From assembly GCF_900156045.1 (NCBI RefSeq), contig NZ_FTMX01000005.1:310001-374000 (forward strand): a stretch of 64,000 nt of DNA, read 5' to 3'. Shown here in pieces: positions 46,465 through 54,908 of this stretch (positions are counted from its first letter, which is position 1; every line of letters starts with the position of its first letter). A program made the translations under genes and the position numbers. The notes below the pieces were generated by a model. The model was not told where the DNA came from. It ran no database searches and saw only the letters and a program-made list of their open reading frames with translations. The DNA is from Peribacillus simplex. GTDB lineage: Bacteria; Bacillota; Bacilli; Bacillales; DSM-1321.

Positions 46465-47733
46465 ATGACAAAAAACAGGTGGTTAATCGCATTATCCGCT
46501 ATCGCCATTCACCTTTCCATTGGTGGTGCATACGCCTATAGCGTATACAAAAAACCATTAGTTGAGACTATGGGGTGGTCAGAAACTGAAGTAACCTTAG
46601 CATTCACAATAATGATGGCGCTTGCAGGAACTTCTGCAGCCTTCTTTGGTAAATTCGTGGAAAAAAATGGTCCAAGAAAGTCAGCTATGGTCGCAGCTGT
46701 ATTATTCGGTTTAGGACAAGCCGGTTCCGGTTTGGCAGTAATGGTCGATTCACTTCCGCTTTACCTGATGACCTATGGGGTTTTAAGTGGACTTGGCATG
46801 GGGATCGGGTACATTTCACCAGTATCCACTTTGGTCAAATGGTTCCCAGACCGCAGGGGATTGGCAACAGGAATGGCAGTATTAGGATTCGGTGCCGGAG
46901 CTCTCATTACAGCCCCAGTAGCTGCAAGCCTTATGGAATCCGTTGGCATTTATACTACTTATTATATTTTAGGCGCAGGCTATTTCATACTGATGTTCTT
47001 AGGTGCATCCTATATTGCACCTCCAAAGGCCAACTGGCTACCTGAAGGAATGAAAAAAGATATTGAGTCCGGTAAGAAAGAACTGAAGAAAGACCTAAGG
47101 CAATTAACTGCAAAAGAAGCGGTTAAAACTAAACACTTCTGGATGTTATGGTCCATGAAATTGATAAATACAAGTGCAGGGATCATGATGATCTCGGTAG
47201 CTTCACCGATGGCTCAAGACGTTGTTGGTCTGTCTGTAGCAGGTGCAGCAACATTAGTCGGCATAATGGGAATCTTTAATGGCGGAGGAAGACTTGGCTG
47301 GGCAGCAGCATCCGATTATATTGGACGTCCAAATGTTTTTGTCATTTTCTTCATCATTCAAATCGGAGCATTCCTTTTACTTCCAACGACTACAAATACA
47401 CTATTGTTCCAAGGTCTCATCTTGCTGGTCGTAAGTTGTTATGGAGGAGGATTTTCAAATCTCCCTGCCTTTGCCGGGGATTTATTTGGAACTAAGGAAA
47501 TTGGGGCCATCCACGGTTATCTTTTAACTACGTGGTCTCTAGGCGGGGTTTGCGGACCAATGTTGGTTACTGCAATCAGGGAAAGTACGAACAGTTACAT
47601 TCCGGTATTCTACGTTTTCGCAGCATTAATTGCGATAGCATTCGCCATCTCCATTTGGTTGCGTCTCGACATTAAAAAAATGCAAAGACAACAGAAACAA
47701 GGAGTAACGAACACGTTAAGTAAAATATCCTAA
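46465..47733 (+). CDS. OFA family MFS transporter (oxalate/formate antiporter-like)
   Basis: 422 residues from ATG 46465 (GGGG seven bases upstream); seven codons of upstream open frame start at a TTG without a good ribosome site. Twelve hydrophobic segments, with SIGGAYAYSVYKKPL at the first helix, GLGMGIGYISPVSTLVKWFPDRRG (MFS loop) and GGGRLGWAAASDYIGR mid-protein. OFA members move small monocarboxylates or dicarboxylates; substrate unknown. A direct-repeat regulatory site precedes it. Confidence 0.9.
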   Translation: MTKNRWLIALSAIAIHLSIGGAYAYSVYKKPLVETMGWSETEVTLAFTIMMALAGTSAAFFGKFVEKNGPRKSAMVAAVLFGLGQAGSGLAVMVDSLPLYLMTYGVLSGLGMGIGYISPVSTLVKWFPDRRGLATGMAVLGFGAGALITAPVAASLMESVGIYTTYYILGAGYFILMFLGASYIAPPKANWLPEGMKKDIESGKKELKKDLRQLTAKEAVKTKHFWMLWSMKLINTSAGIMMISVASPMAQDVVGLSVAGAATLVGIMGIFNGGGRLGWAAASDYIGRPNVFVIFFIIQIGAFLLLPTTTNTLLFQGLILLVVSCYGGGFSNLPAFAGDLFGTKEIGAIHGYLLTTWSLGGVCGPMLVTAIRESTNSYIPVFYVFAALIAIAFAISIWLRLDIKKMQRQQKQGVTNTLSKIS

Positions 47734-48285
47734 TTTAAAACCTTGCAAAAAGGCATTATCAAGTAACTTCCCTAAACGGAATTTACCTTTGATGATGCCT
47801 TTTTTAGATTGTTTATGGCCATAACGGTGTATCTTTTGGACCTGTAGCACATCCGAATATTTTTTTGGATTATGTCATCCCCGCCGAATTCTTTTCTCGT
47901 GCAGTTGTGAGCATTTCTCGCATTAAGTCTTGGGAAATGCAGTTAGCGGTGTGATTCTTGTAGGCGGACTTTATTATGGACTTAGCACGTAAAGACAGGT
48001 AAGCCTCAATGTGAATTAAGATGACCTTCATTTTACAGTGAAAGTCTTGTTTTCGTTTCCATATAACAACTTCATTTGGTTGCTGCTATACCTATAGGAA
48101 TTCGAAAAAGTATTACGAATTCCAGCTTTATAAACAAAAATTGAAAAAGCATATTCGAATTAAAGTTAAATGATAAACATTTATCAATATAACATGTTTT
48201 GCACCAAACATTTGAACAAGTTATATAGTTTAACATTAAGCTAATTCAGGGAATCAAGTAAGAGATGGAATTAGGGGGGATTGTC
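47734..48285. other. 550-bp region before the AI-2E exporter gene
   Basis: After the terminator, 47826-47990 shows a frame with coding-like content (reading GVSFGPVAHPNIFLDYVIPA, then in another phase AVSGVILVGGLYYGLST and a stop), which looks like the decayed end of a membrane-protein gene. The rest is AT-rich with nothing recognised. Confidence 0.45.
47745..47806 (+). terminator. Terminator after the OFA transporter
   Basis: AAAAAGGCATTATCAA pairs with TTGATGATGCCTTTTTT across a 28-nt loop; T-run follows. Confidence 0.7.
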
Positions 48286-49353
48286 TTGTGGATCAATAAA
48301 GCGTTTTTCAAATATGCATGCGCGACCATTTTGATCATTTTAATTATTTTTTTACTAGGTAAGATTGATTACGTTCTGCTGCCGTTACAAAAAATCATTG
48401 CTGCCATGTTTTTCCCTATTATTGTGGCTGGGCTTTTATACTATATATTACGGCCGGTCGTTAACCTGTTAACTGAATTTATCCCTAAATCAGCAAGCAT
48501 CTTCACCGTTTTTTTGATTATCTTTAGCATGATTGGGATGGTAAGTTACTTTGGAAGTCCTGTAATCGTGGACCAATTTCAAAAATTATCTGAAAACCTC
48601 CCCAGCAAAGTCAAGGAATTCTCTAAAGAATCTGAAGTGATGATTGAAAAAAATGATTTTGGTATGGTTAATATGGAAGATATAAAAGAAAAAGCGGTCA
48701 CGCATTTGAAAGATTACTCGGAAAAACTAATAGTGAATGTCAATACCATTTTTTCCACGATCACCAGTATATTAACTGTATTGGTCATAACTCCATTCAT
48801 TTTATTCTATTTCTTGAAGGATGGAGATAAATTAAGGCCGTTTCTATTAAAATATATACCGAACGATGTAGAATCTGAGGGGAATACGATTTTAAAAGAC
48901 GTTGATAAAGCCCTTTCAACTTATATTATCGGTCAATTCATCATATCAATCGTCATTGGTACTTTGATGTATTTCGGCTACCTGATTATCGGTCTCGATT
49001 ATGCACTCGTATTAGCTCTATTCGCCATGATTTTTACCGTTGTACCATTCCTTGGTCCATTAATAAGCATTATCCCTGCCCTTTTCATTGCCTTACAGCA
49101 AGACATTGGGTTGGCAGTGAAAGTACTCATTGTCCTTACCGTTGTTCAACAGGTCGAAGGGCACTTGGTTACACCGAATATTATGGGAAAACGACTTAAC
49201 ATTCACCCACTTACCATTATCTTATTGCTGCTTGCTGCAGGATCAATATACGGTTTTATTGGCATTTTAATCGCTATCCCCGCTTATTCCGTAGTAAAAA
49301 CGATTATAGGTAATTTCAGGAAATTTTATAGATTACGGAAAAGGGTTGCATAA
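48286..49353 (+). CDS. AI-2E family transporter (PerM/YdbI-like)
   Basis: 355 residues from TTG 48286, with AGGGGGG six bases upstream. About eight membrane segments arranged as in the family: an N-terminal group, a soluble stretch at ~90-135 (FQKLSENLPSKVKEFSKES), then the conserved VVPFLGPLISIIPALFIALQQD and EGHLVTPNIMGKRLNIHPL. The name reflects E. coli TqsA; many members move ions or other small molecules, so the substrate is not implied. Confidence 0.88.
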   Translation: MWINKAFFKYACATILIILIIFLLGKIDYVLLPLQKIIAAMFFPIIVAGLLYYILRPVVNLLTEFIPKSASIFTVFLIIFSMIGMVSYFGSPVIVDQFQKLSENLPSKVKEFSKESEVMIEKNDFGMVNMEDIKEKAVTHLKDYSEKLIVNVNTIFSTITSILTVLVITPFILFYFLKDGDKLRPFLLKYIPNDVESEGNTILKDVDKALSTYIIGQFIISIVIGTLMYFGYLIIGLDYALVLALFAMIFTVVPFLGPLISIIPALFIALQQDIGLAVKVLIVLTVVQQVEGHLVTPNIMGKRLNIHPLTIILLLLAAGSIYGFIGILIAIPAYSVVKTIIGNFRKFYRLRKRVA

Positions 49354-49404
49354 ACAAGAAGCGTTGTCTACATATTTTAAATTTTTCTTTTAAAAAAGTT
49401 CCAA

Positions 49405-49738
49405 TTGATCTCAGAAATCCGCTCCTTTTTCGCCGACAGTCTAGCTAGCCACTAACTCGACAGAAATGTCACAAATCCCTTTAATTTAAGGAGGTTTATC
49501 GATATAAAACTGTAAAAAACATGAAGGATTGTCTAATTCAGTTGATTGAACGGAAGGCGCGAGACTCCTGCGGGCGCAAAGAGCGCCGAGGAGACTCCCG
49601 GACCGCCCGCCAGAAAGCCCACAAAAAAAGTTCCAGTTGATTTCATAAAACCGTAACAAGAAGGATAACCTATTTTCGTTAAAAAATGATGTTCGGGGTG
49701 AGACCATTCCCTCCCTTTTGTAGACAAACTAAAAACGT
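49405..49738. repeat. Intergenic repeat, copy 1, interrupted by a GC-rich element
   Basis: Shares TCAGAAATCCRCTCC, CGCCG, CTAGCTAGCC, AAAACWGTAAAAWACATGARGA and the end TTTTGTAGACAA with the copy at 53285-53475. It is about 140 bp longer because the GC-rich element lies inside. AAAAAAGTTCCARTTGATYTCA occurs at both 49392-49413 and 49624-49645 (20 of 22 identical), flanking the interrupted part. Confidence 0.65.
49541..49620. repeat. Short copy of the GC-rich Bacillaceae repeat
   Basis: GTTGATT followed by GGCGCGAGACTCCTGCGGGC, GCGCCGAGGAGACTCC and ACCGCCCGCC match parts of 15683-15810, but the central GGTGAGACCCC segment and the 3' end are missing. Confidence 0.7.
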
Positions 49739-49758
49739 TGATAATTCTATCAACGTTT
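49733..49758 (-). terminator. Terminator after the YueI gene
   Basis: Perfect stem AAACGTTGATA/TATCAACGTTT with 4-nt loop, overlapping the last codons, followed by TTTTAGTTTG on the minus strand. Confidence 0.85.
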
Positions 49759-50202
49759 GTTTAATAATTTTTTAACAATGCGTTTAAAAAAAGCTTTAAA
49801 GCTTTTCTTTTTGATAACTTGCTGTGCATGATATTGCTTCTCGATATAAATTTCTTCTTTGTTTATGGCATTAATTTCTGCTAATACCAGACCCAAACCG
49901 GAGTTATGATCTTTGTTTAGCACAATTTTGTAAGGAATATTATGACTCATTGCCAATTTTATATATTTCCCTAAATATTGATAGTCCATCTGACCATTTA
50001 AAAACAAATTTGAACGGGGATGCTGCTTCATCAATTGCTCTATCTCCGGATATACATTCGTTTCAAAGACTTGGCTTTTTTTTAGGACGATGACGACGCG
50101 CTCCCGTAATGTGCCCAGAAATTCCCTACGTTCACCAGGCTTGATTTCTTTTGGACCATGGATGCCTTGTTCTAGATAGTCCTCCACCTTTAGGCGTGAC
50201 AA
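49750..50202 (-). CDS. yueI: YueI family protein (DUF1694)
   Basis: 150 residues starting at TTG, with GGAGGTGGG six bases upstream. DYLEQGIHGPKEIKPGERREFLGTLRERVVI is the family signature. Compact alpha/beta protein resembling ribosomal L7Ae-like folds, with a basic C-terminus (KKKSFKAFFKRIVKKLLNKR). Function unknown. Confidence 0.87.
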   Translation of the reverse strand: MSRLKVEDYLEQGIHGPKEIKPGERREFLGTLRERVVIVLKKSQVFETNVYPEIEQLMKQHPRSNLFLNGQMDYQYLGKYIKLAMSHNIPYKIVLNKDHNSGLGLVLAEINAINKEEIYIEKQYHAQQVIKKKSFKAFFKRIVKKLLNKR

Positions 50203-50422
50203 TTCTTTCCCACCTCCGCTTTCACTTCAATAATGTATGTAATATGGCCAAAAATAGTGCCCATGATTTCTAGGTATGCCAAAAAGCAGAAAGTTGCTCT
50301 GGATTTAATATTACACATTTTTAGTCTACCCCCACTTTAAAAAATTGTCACTCTAGCTTCACTTCATGCATAGGATAGTATATGTGTAAATGTAGGTTGC
50401 TTAAATGAGGGACGGGGAAAAC

Positions 50423-51169
50423 ATGAAAAAATTAATTGTATTTATATTAATATTCGCTTTTAGTTTTGTTGGGTTCAGTAAAACTTCAGATGCGGCAGCT
50501 CGACAACTGATTATCATCAATAAAGCCAATAATCAGCTTGCCTATTACGAAAATGATAAATTGGTGAGGGTATTCAGCGTGGCGACAGGAAAAAAAGCCT
50601 CTTACACTCCTGAAGGAAAGTTCAAGGTAGTGACAAAGATTGTGAATCGTCCCTATTATAAAGGCAACATTAGAGGCGGAGACCCAAAAAACCCACTAGG
50701 TAAAAGATGGCTGGGGATCAATGCAAGGAATACACCAGGAAATACGTACGCAATACACGGCAATAATGATCCTACTACTATTGGGAAATATATAAGTGCC
50801 GGTTGTATTCGTATGTATAACAATGATGTTCAATGGCTGTACGATCGGGTGAAAATGAACACTGTAGTATTGATCGCCAGTTCGAATAAATCATTTGCCA
50901 CCATTGCTGCCACTAATGGATATAAAGTGAGCGGATCTGTGAGCCTACCTGTAAATACCAGCGCTTCCCTGAAGAAAGGAAGCAGTGGCCCCCAAGTAAT
51001 TGAACTGCAAAAAAGATTAACTAAACTTGGATACAGTACAAAAGGAGTAGATGGGGCATTTGGAAAAAACACCGAATCTGCTGTGAAGAAATTTCAAAAA
51101 TCCAAAAAACTCACTTCTGACGGGGTCGTTGGACCAAAAACGAAAAAAGCGCTTGGACTTAAATAATTT
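50423..51169 (+). CDS. L,D-transpeptidase (YkuD) with peptidoglycan-binding domain
   Basis: 247 residues from ATG 50423 (GGACGGGG upstream). Signal peptide ~1-25 (MKKLIVFILIFAFSFVGFSK, cleavage after DAA). YkuD catalytic domain ~28-155 with HG at 112-113 and SAGCIR (Cys128, Arg130). A PG_binding_1 domain fills 183-247 (KGSSGPQVIELQKRLTKLGY...GVVGPKTKKALG). It forms 3-3 cross-links in the wall or spore cortex outside the cell. The domain order is the reverse of YkuD itself, which has LysM at the N-terminus. Confidence 0.9.
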
Positions 51170-51281
51170 ATATTACCGATATCCACTGTTTAGAGGATAT
51201 CTTTTTTTATGTTTTAATTGTACAACCTATACATTATTACCCATATCGACTTTAATTTTCCACCATCAGTTATTGACTTTA

Positions 51282-51290
51282 TGTTATAAT
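51282..51290 (+). promoter_or_regulatory. Extended -10 promoter of the 33-residue protein gene
   Basis: TGTTATAAT is a perfect extended -10 (TGnTATAAT). No convincing -35 is seen at 17 bp. Confidence 0.5.
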
Positions 51291-51348
51291 TTATACATCA
51301 ACAGCTAATCATAATCGCACTGTCATTACATACAAGGAGGTAATACAA

Positions 51349-51450
51349 ATGTACGATGAAATTCTTTTAACATCCATTAAAGCAATTTTTGTAATTGGCA
51401 CCATCGCAATGTTTGTGATTTTAGGATTCGTAAAAGGACGCCGTTTTTAA
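51349..51450 (+). CDS. 33-residue single-span membrane protein
   Basis: ATG preceded by AAGGAGG at an eight-base spacing. The protein is MYDEILLTSIK, a hydrophobic segment (AIFVIGTIAMFVILGFV), then KGRRF: one membrane span with acidic outside-type N-terminus and basic C-terminus. Too short for the usual gene-calling limit. Strong ribosome site, an extended -10 upstream and a terminator downstream support it as real. No family recognised. Confidence 0.72.
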   Translation: MYDEILLTSIKAIFVIGTIAMFVILGFVKGRRF

Positions 51451-51530
51451 CTTTATCTAAAATATCCTCACTTGCCGGATTTCATGTATAATTTTATACC
51501 GGTAATCAGGTTATTTTTCACTCAGAAAAA

Positions 51531-51555
51531 AAGCATATCCTCTCTGGGTATGCTT
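51531..51555. terminator. Bidirectional terminator between two small genes
   Basis: AAGCATATCC/GGGTATGCTT stem, A-rich on the left and T-rich on the right. Serves the 33-residue gene (+) and the 42-residue gene (-). Confidence 0.75.
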
Positions 51556-51559
51556 TTCC

Positions 51560-51688
51560 TCACCAATTCCAATAATCCGTTTTATCTAAAAGTTGATCAA
51601 TGTCAAATGTATCAAGATGGAATGGAACTGACTCTTCTGCAATCGCTTCAGTGGCTAACAATAATTGGTCGATATCAATAATGGCCAA
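51560..51688 (-). CDS. 42-residue acidic protein with duplicated DIDQLL motif
   Basis: TTG start with GGAGAGG six bases upstream, and a terminator directly after the stop. The sequence has IDIDQLLLAT near the start and FDIDQLLDKT near the end, an internal repeat, and finishes in YWNW. Strongly acidic, no membrane segment. It lies 114 bp downstream of the deoxyribosyltransferase-like gene on the same strand and may share its transcript. No family is recognised. Confidence 0.62.
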   Translation of the reverse strand: MAIIDIDQLLLATEAIAEESVPFHLDTFDIDQLLDKTDYWNW

Positions 51689-51801
51689 AACAGTCCTCTC
51701 CCTTTTTTTTAAATGGTCTTTACCCTCATTTTCAATACATTAAACACTTCGTTCAAAAGAAATTTTATTAGAGGGTATCCTTTAAATTTTACATTTGTCA
51801 T

Positions 51802-52224
51802 TCATTTTAGATGCAGTGAGTCTTTTTCAGATCCTTCCGGAGAAAGTGTATGTATCAATTTAACCAGCTTATAAAAGGTCCCGCTGCAGATTGTTACCTC
51901 GGGCAAATTATGAAATATTGATTTTTTATTAATATGATAATTGTCTTTCTCGGGTGAATACACAATAATTTTCTTATTTAAAGATAAGGCATATCCAAGC
52001 TCATATAGATTACCTTTTCCTGCTGTTAGGAAGATCAGCATGAAATCGGCTTCCTCTATCCCCTTTTTTTCAAATTCTCCAATCCCGTCCGCTATTTGGT
52101 TTTTCTCATCATCCGTAATCAAATTAAAGTCATTCACACAAGTAAACCCTTTTGAAGTCAATTTCTTGATCAATGATCTTACTTGCTTCAAATTTTTTTC
52201 GTCAGATGCTATATAATATTTCAC
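51802..52224 (-). CDS. Nucleoside 2-deoxyribosyltransferase-like protein
   Basis: 140 residues starting at GTG with GGAGGTG six bases upstream. YYIAS at the start, EEADFMLIFLTAGKGNLYELGYA in the middle with Glu75 as the expected nucleophile, and KKIIVYSPE fit the NDT fold (flavodoxin-like). The family exchanges bases on deoxyribonucleosides or hydrolyses modified nucleotides; some members are DUF4406-like and poorly understood. Reaction here is unproven. Confidence 0.72.
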   Translation of the reverse strand: MKYYIASDEKNLKQVRSLIKKLTSKGFTCVNDFNLITDDEKNQIADGIGEFEKKGIEEADFMLIFLTAGKGNLYELGYALSLNKKIIVYSPEKDNYHINKKSIFHNLPEVTICSGTFYKLVKLIHTLSPEGSEKDSLHLK

Positions 52225-52356
52225 AGATACACCTCCAAAATATATAACTATTGATACTTTTTACCTATGTTACCTATACTATACATATTCGTTATAAAGA
52301 ACGCAATATCCTTTCCTCAAAAATAAAAAATAATTAAAGGATACAAGCAAAACAAA

Positions 52357-52393
52357 AAACCATCATTCCTTTTACAGGTAATGATGGTTTTTC
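52357..52393 (-). terminator. Second terminator after the HicB-like gene
   Basis: AAAACCATCATT/AATGATGGTTTT stem with an 11-nt loop, T-run on both strands. Confidence 0.75.
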
Positions 52394-52456
52394 AAATATG
52401 CAGAGGTATCATTCCGGGTTACAAAATGTTCATTGAATATAAAGAAAAACAAAATA

Positions 52457-52486
52457 AAAACCTTGTCCCCTAATCGGCAAGGTTTT
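52457..52486 (-). terminator. First terminator after the HicB-like gene
   Basis: AAAACCTTG/CAAGGTTTT with 12-nt loop, directly past the stop codon. Confidence 0.8.
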
Positions 52487-52487
52487 C

Positions 52488-52808
52488 TTATTTTTCATAT
52501 GTGATATTTTCTATTTCAATCCTGAAGGGTGCAGCCTCACAAATATTAATTCCCCTATCCAGATTCACCTTTTCCATTTCACTTGCATCCGGGATTGTTT
52601 TTTTATCGTGAATAAAATGTTCGACCATGGCTTCCAACAGCTCTTGAGCACAAGCTAAGGCATCTACCCGATTCCTACCGCTAACAGAAGAAATAATTCC
52701 TTCTCGCCTAAAATCCGGGAAACAAACTTGAACGGAAAAAGAATCGATAATCAACGGGTGCTTTTCATAATAGAATACGGCTGGATACTCAAAGATTTGA
52801 ATGGTCAA
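52488..52808 (-). CDS. Orphan HicB-like protein
   Basis: 106 residues starting at TTG with AAAGGG upstream. YPAVFYYEKHPLIIDSFSVQVCFPDFRREGIISSVSG...RVDALACAQELLEAMVEHFI follows the HicB antitoxin N-domain plan (YPAVF, SVxFPDF, then a helix of ALxxAxExLE). It lacks the C-terminal DNA-binding helix typical of HicB, and no HicA toxin gene lies beside it, so it probably has another role. Confidence 0.6.
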   Translation of the reverse strand: MTIQIFEYPAVFYYEKHPLIIDSFSVQVCFPDFRREGIISSVSGRNRVDALACAQELLEAMVEHFIHDKKTIPDASEMEKVNLDRGINICEAAPFRIEIENITYEK

Positions 52809-52918
52809 ATTATCATCCCTTTATATAATATTTAGGCTTTTATATTAATTATAACATGAATTTCCATTTTTTATAGGTTTAATTTACTTTTCTTTGTTTG
52901 TCAAGTTAATAATTACAT

Positions 52919-53200
52919 TCAATAGGTTGTTATGTCCGTACTTACTGCGAAATAAAAAAACACCAGGAAGATCAGGATCACGAGAACATTCAAGATTATT
53001 CCAATAATGCTGCACACTTTTCCAGCTGTCACTAATCCATTTCCAGATTCACCAGTAAGCTTAATTTCTTTTTTACTCTTCGATGCAAATATTAAACCTA
53101 AAATACCTAATATGATGCCTATGAATGGAATTAACAGGGATAATACCCCCATGATCAATGCAACAATCGCTTTGCTATTGCTTTGTTTGATTTCCGACAT
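52919..53200 (-). CDS. DUF4190 domain-containing membrane protein
   Basis: 93 residues from ATG 53200, with AGAAGGTGG six bases upstream. Two hydrophobic spans: AIVALIMGVLSLLIPFIGIILGILGLIFA and SIIGIILNVLVILIFLVFFY, joined by KSKKEIKLTGESGNGL, the DUF4190 layout. Function unknown. Confidence 0.85.
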   Translation of the reverse strand: MSEIKQSNSKAIVALIMGVLSLLIPFIGIILGILGLIFASKSKKEIKLTGESGNGLVTAGKVCSIIGIILNVLVILIFLVFFYFAVSTDITTY

Positions 53201-53284
53201 ATAATCCACCTTCTTTCTTCCATTATATATACGGTCAGTAAAAGGAAAAGATTCGTTTTTTTGTTCTTATACTTCTCTAATATT

Positions 53285-53475
53285 CCGATGATTTCAGAAA
53301 TCCACTCCCTTCTCGCCGCAAGCAATTAGCGGTGTCTCAGCTAGCCGGTTATTCGGCAGTTGGGTCGCAAATTCTTCAAGCTAGTAAGGTTTTCATCCCT
53401 AATAAAAACAGTAAAATACATGAGGATATCCAAGTTTTCTTTCCGAACCTCCTTTTTGTAGACAAGTAGAAAACG
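53285..53475. repeat. Intergenic repeat, copy 2
   Basis: Begins TCAGAAATCCACTCC, continues through CAGCTAGCCGG and AAAACAGTAAAATACATGAGGA, and ends CTTTTTGTAGACAAG next to the terminator of the permease gene. It matches copy 1 (49405-49738) block by block without the GC-rich insertion. A related end sequence (CCATTCCCTCTTTTTGTAAA) is at 56831-56850. Confidence 0.6.
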
Positions 53476-53495
53476 ACTCATTTCTGAGTCGTTTT
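53470..53495 (-). terminator. Terminator after the amino acid ABC transporter operon
   Basis: AAAACGACTCA/TGAGTCGTTTT perfect stem with 4-nt loop at the end of the last gene. Confidence 0.88.
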
Positions 53496-53497
53496 TT

Positions 53498-54148
53498 TTA
53501 GGTTCGTTTCAATTCAAGTCTCTGGGCGATCAAAGAAAGACAATAGTTAACAATGAAATACATAAGAGCCACCAGGACCAAAATAGGTATTAAGAACTTT
53601 TGACTTTGTCCATATATGATTTGACCATGATGAGTCAGCTCCGGTAAAGAGATGACAACAGCTAAAGAGGTATCCTTTAATAATGAAATGAATTGGCTGA
53701 CAATAGGAGGAACCATGCGGCGCAGCGCTTGGGGCAGAATAATATGTATCAATGCCTGTGTATAGCTCAAGCCTGATGAACGGGCAGCTTCCATTTGGCC
53801 TTTATCAATCGATTTAAGCCCACTTCGAATGACTTCAGAAAGCATGGCAGACTCGAAAATTGTCAAGGCAACAATCGCTGCTGGAATGATTTCCAGTTTA
53901 ATTCTCACCTCTGGCAAAGCAAAATACGTAAAAAATATTATTAATAACAGCGGTAAATTACGTACCGTTTCTACAATCAGAGCTAATATTTGTGATAACA
54001 CCGGCACCTTTGCGTAACGGATTATACCTACAAGCCCGCCAATAATGAAACTTAGAATAATGGATATAAAAGCTACCTGGAGCGTTACCCAAAATCCTTC
54101 TAATAAAAACTTTAGATTATCTGGTGTATAGGCACCTGCAAAATCCAT
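53498..54148 (-). CDS. Polar amino acid ABC transporter permease (GlnP/GlnM type), second copy
   Basis: 216 residues from ATG 54148, with GGAGGTG six bases upstream. Five membrane helices and the EAA-type cytoplasmic loop (MEAARSSGLSYTQALIHIILPQALRRMVPP) typical of HisMQ permeases. Its start overlaps or abuts the end of the sister permease gene, and the two form a heterodimer in the membrane. Closest to the glutamine operon in Bacillus, but substrate is inferred. Confidence 0.92.
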   Translation of the reverse strand: MDFAGAYTPDNLKFLLEGFWVTLQVAFISIILSFIIGGLVGIIRYAKVPVLSQILALIVETVRNLPLLLIIFFTYFALPEVRIKLEIIPAAIVALTIFESAMLSEVIRSGLKSIDKGQMEAARSSGLSYTQALIHIILPQALRRMVPPIVSQFISLLKDTSLAVVISLPELTHHGQIIYGQSQKFLIPILVLVALMYFIVNYCLSLIAQRLELKRT

Positions 54149-54162
54149 ATCATACACCTCCC

Positions 54163-54801
54163 TCAATTACTCTTAGCCAGACGTTTTTCCAAATAACCAA
54201 CGCCAAAACTTAAAGGAATGGTAAGTATTAAGTAAAACGCTGCAACGAAAATGTACACATCAAACACGACAAATGTCCTTGAAGAAATCAAATCCCCGTG
54301 GTACATAAGATCAAGTCCTGCAACAACGGCTAAAATGGAAGAATTCTTAACTAGATTGATAAATTGGTTCCCTAAAGGAGGTATGACTATTTTAACGGCC
54401 TGTGGCAATATGACGAGCCTCATCGCCTGCCCATATGTCAGACCTGATGAACGGGCAGCTTCCATTTGACCCTTTGGCACGGAAAGTATGCCCGCTCGAA
54501 TTGCCTCAGCTATGAAAGATGAAGTGTAAATGGTCAAGGCCAATGTCCCTGCGTATAGACCGCTTAGTTTAAGACCGAGAAAGAAGAAAAAGGTAATGAT
54601 CAATAACGGTATATTCCGAATGAACTCGACATAGGCGGTACCCAGCCAGTTTAGTGGCTTTATCGGCGCAATCCGCATGATAGCAATAAGCACACCAAGA
54701 ATCAAACTCGCCACCAACGCGATCAAACTCGACATGATCGTATTTCTAAAGCCTAATAAATACATATCCAGGTTCTCTGTTAAAATGGAGAAATCAAGCA
54801 C
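54163..54801 (-). CDS. Polar amino acid ABC transporter permease, first copy
   Basis: 212 residues from GTG 54801 (AAAGGAG eight bases upstream). Same architecture and EAA loop (MEAARSSGLTYGQAMRLVILPQAVKIVIPP) as its neighbour. Follows the binding-protein gene by about 100 bp and precedes the second permease. Confidence 0.92.
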   Translation of the reverse strand: MLDFSILTENLDMYLLGFRNTIMSSLIALVASLILGVLIAIMRIAPIKPLNWLGTAYVEFIRNIPLLIITFFFFLGLKLSGLYAGTLALTIYTSSFIAEAIRAGILSVPKGQMEAARSSGLTYGQAMRLVILPQAVKIVIPPLGNQFINLVKNSSILAVVAGLDLMYHGDLISSRTFVVFDVYIFVAAFYLILTIPLSFGVGYLEKRLAKSN

Positions 54802-54908
54802 GGCGTACACTCCTTTAACTAGTAAGGATGAGCAAAACGCTCATCCTCACAGACAAATGTTCAAATGTTATTTAAGGTCAGCTTCCCTTATACATTTGCT
54901 TAAAATGT

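Larger units (their letters stand above)
49354..49749. other. Intergenic repeat region between the AI-2E and YueI genes
   Basis: Contains a degenerate repeat (about 49405-49738) sharing blocks with 53285-53475, split by a short copy of the GC-rich repeat (49541-49620). No gene is supported; open frames here run through the repeats. Confidence 0.6.

Noticed and set aside
49486-49727. Two overlapping minus-strand frames of 64-73 codons
   Set aside because: They run through the repeat region and have no ribosome site or family match.
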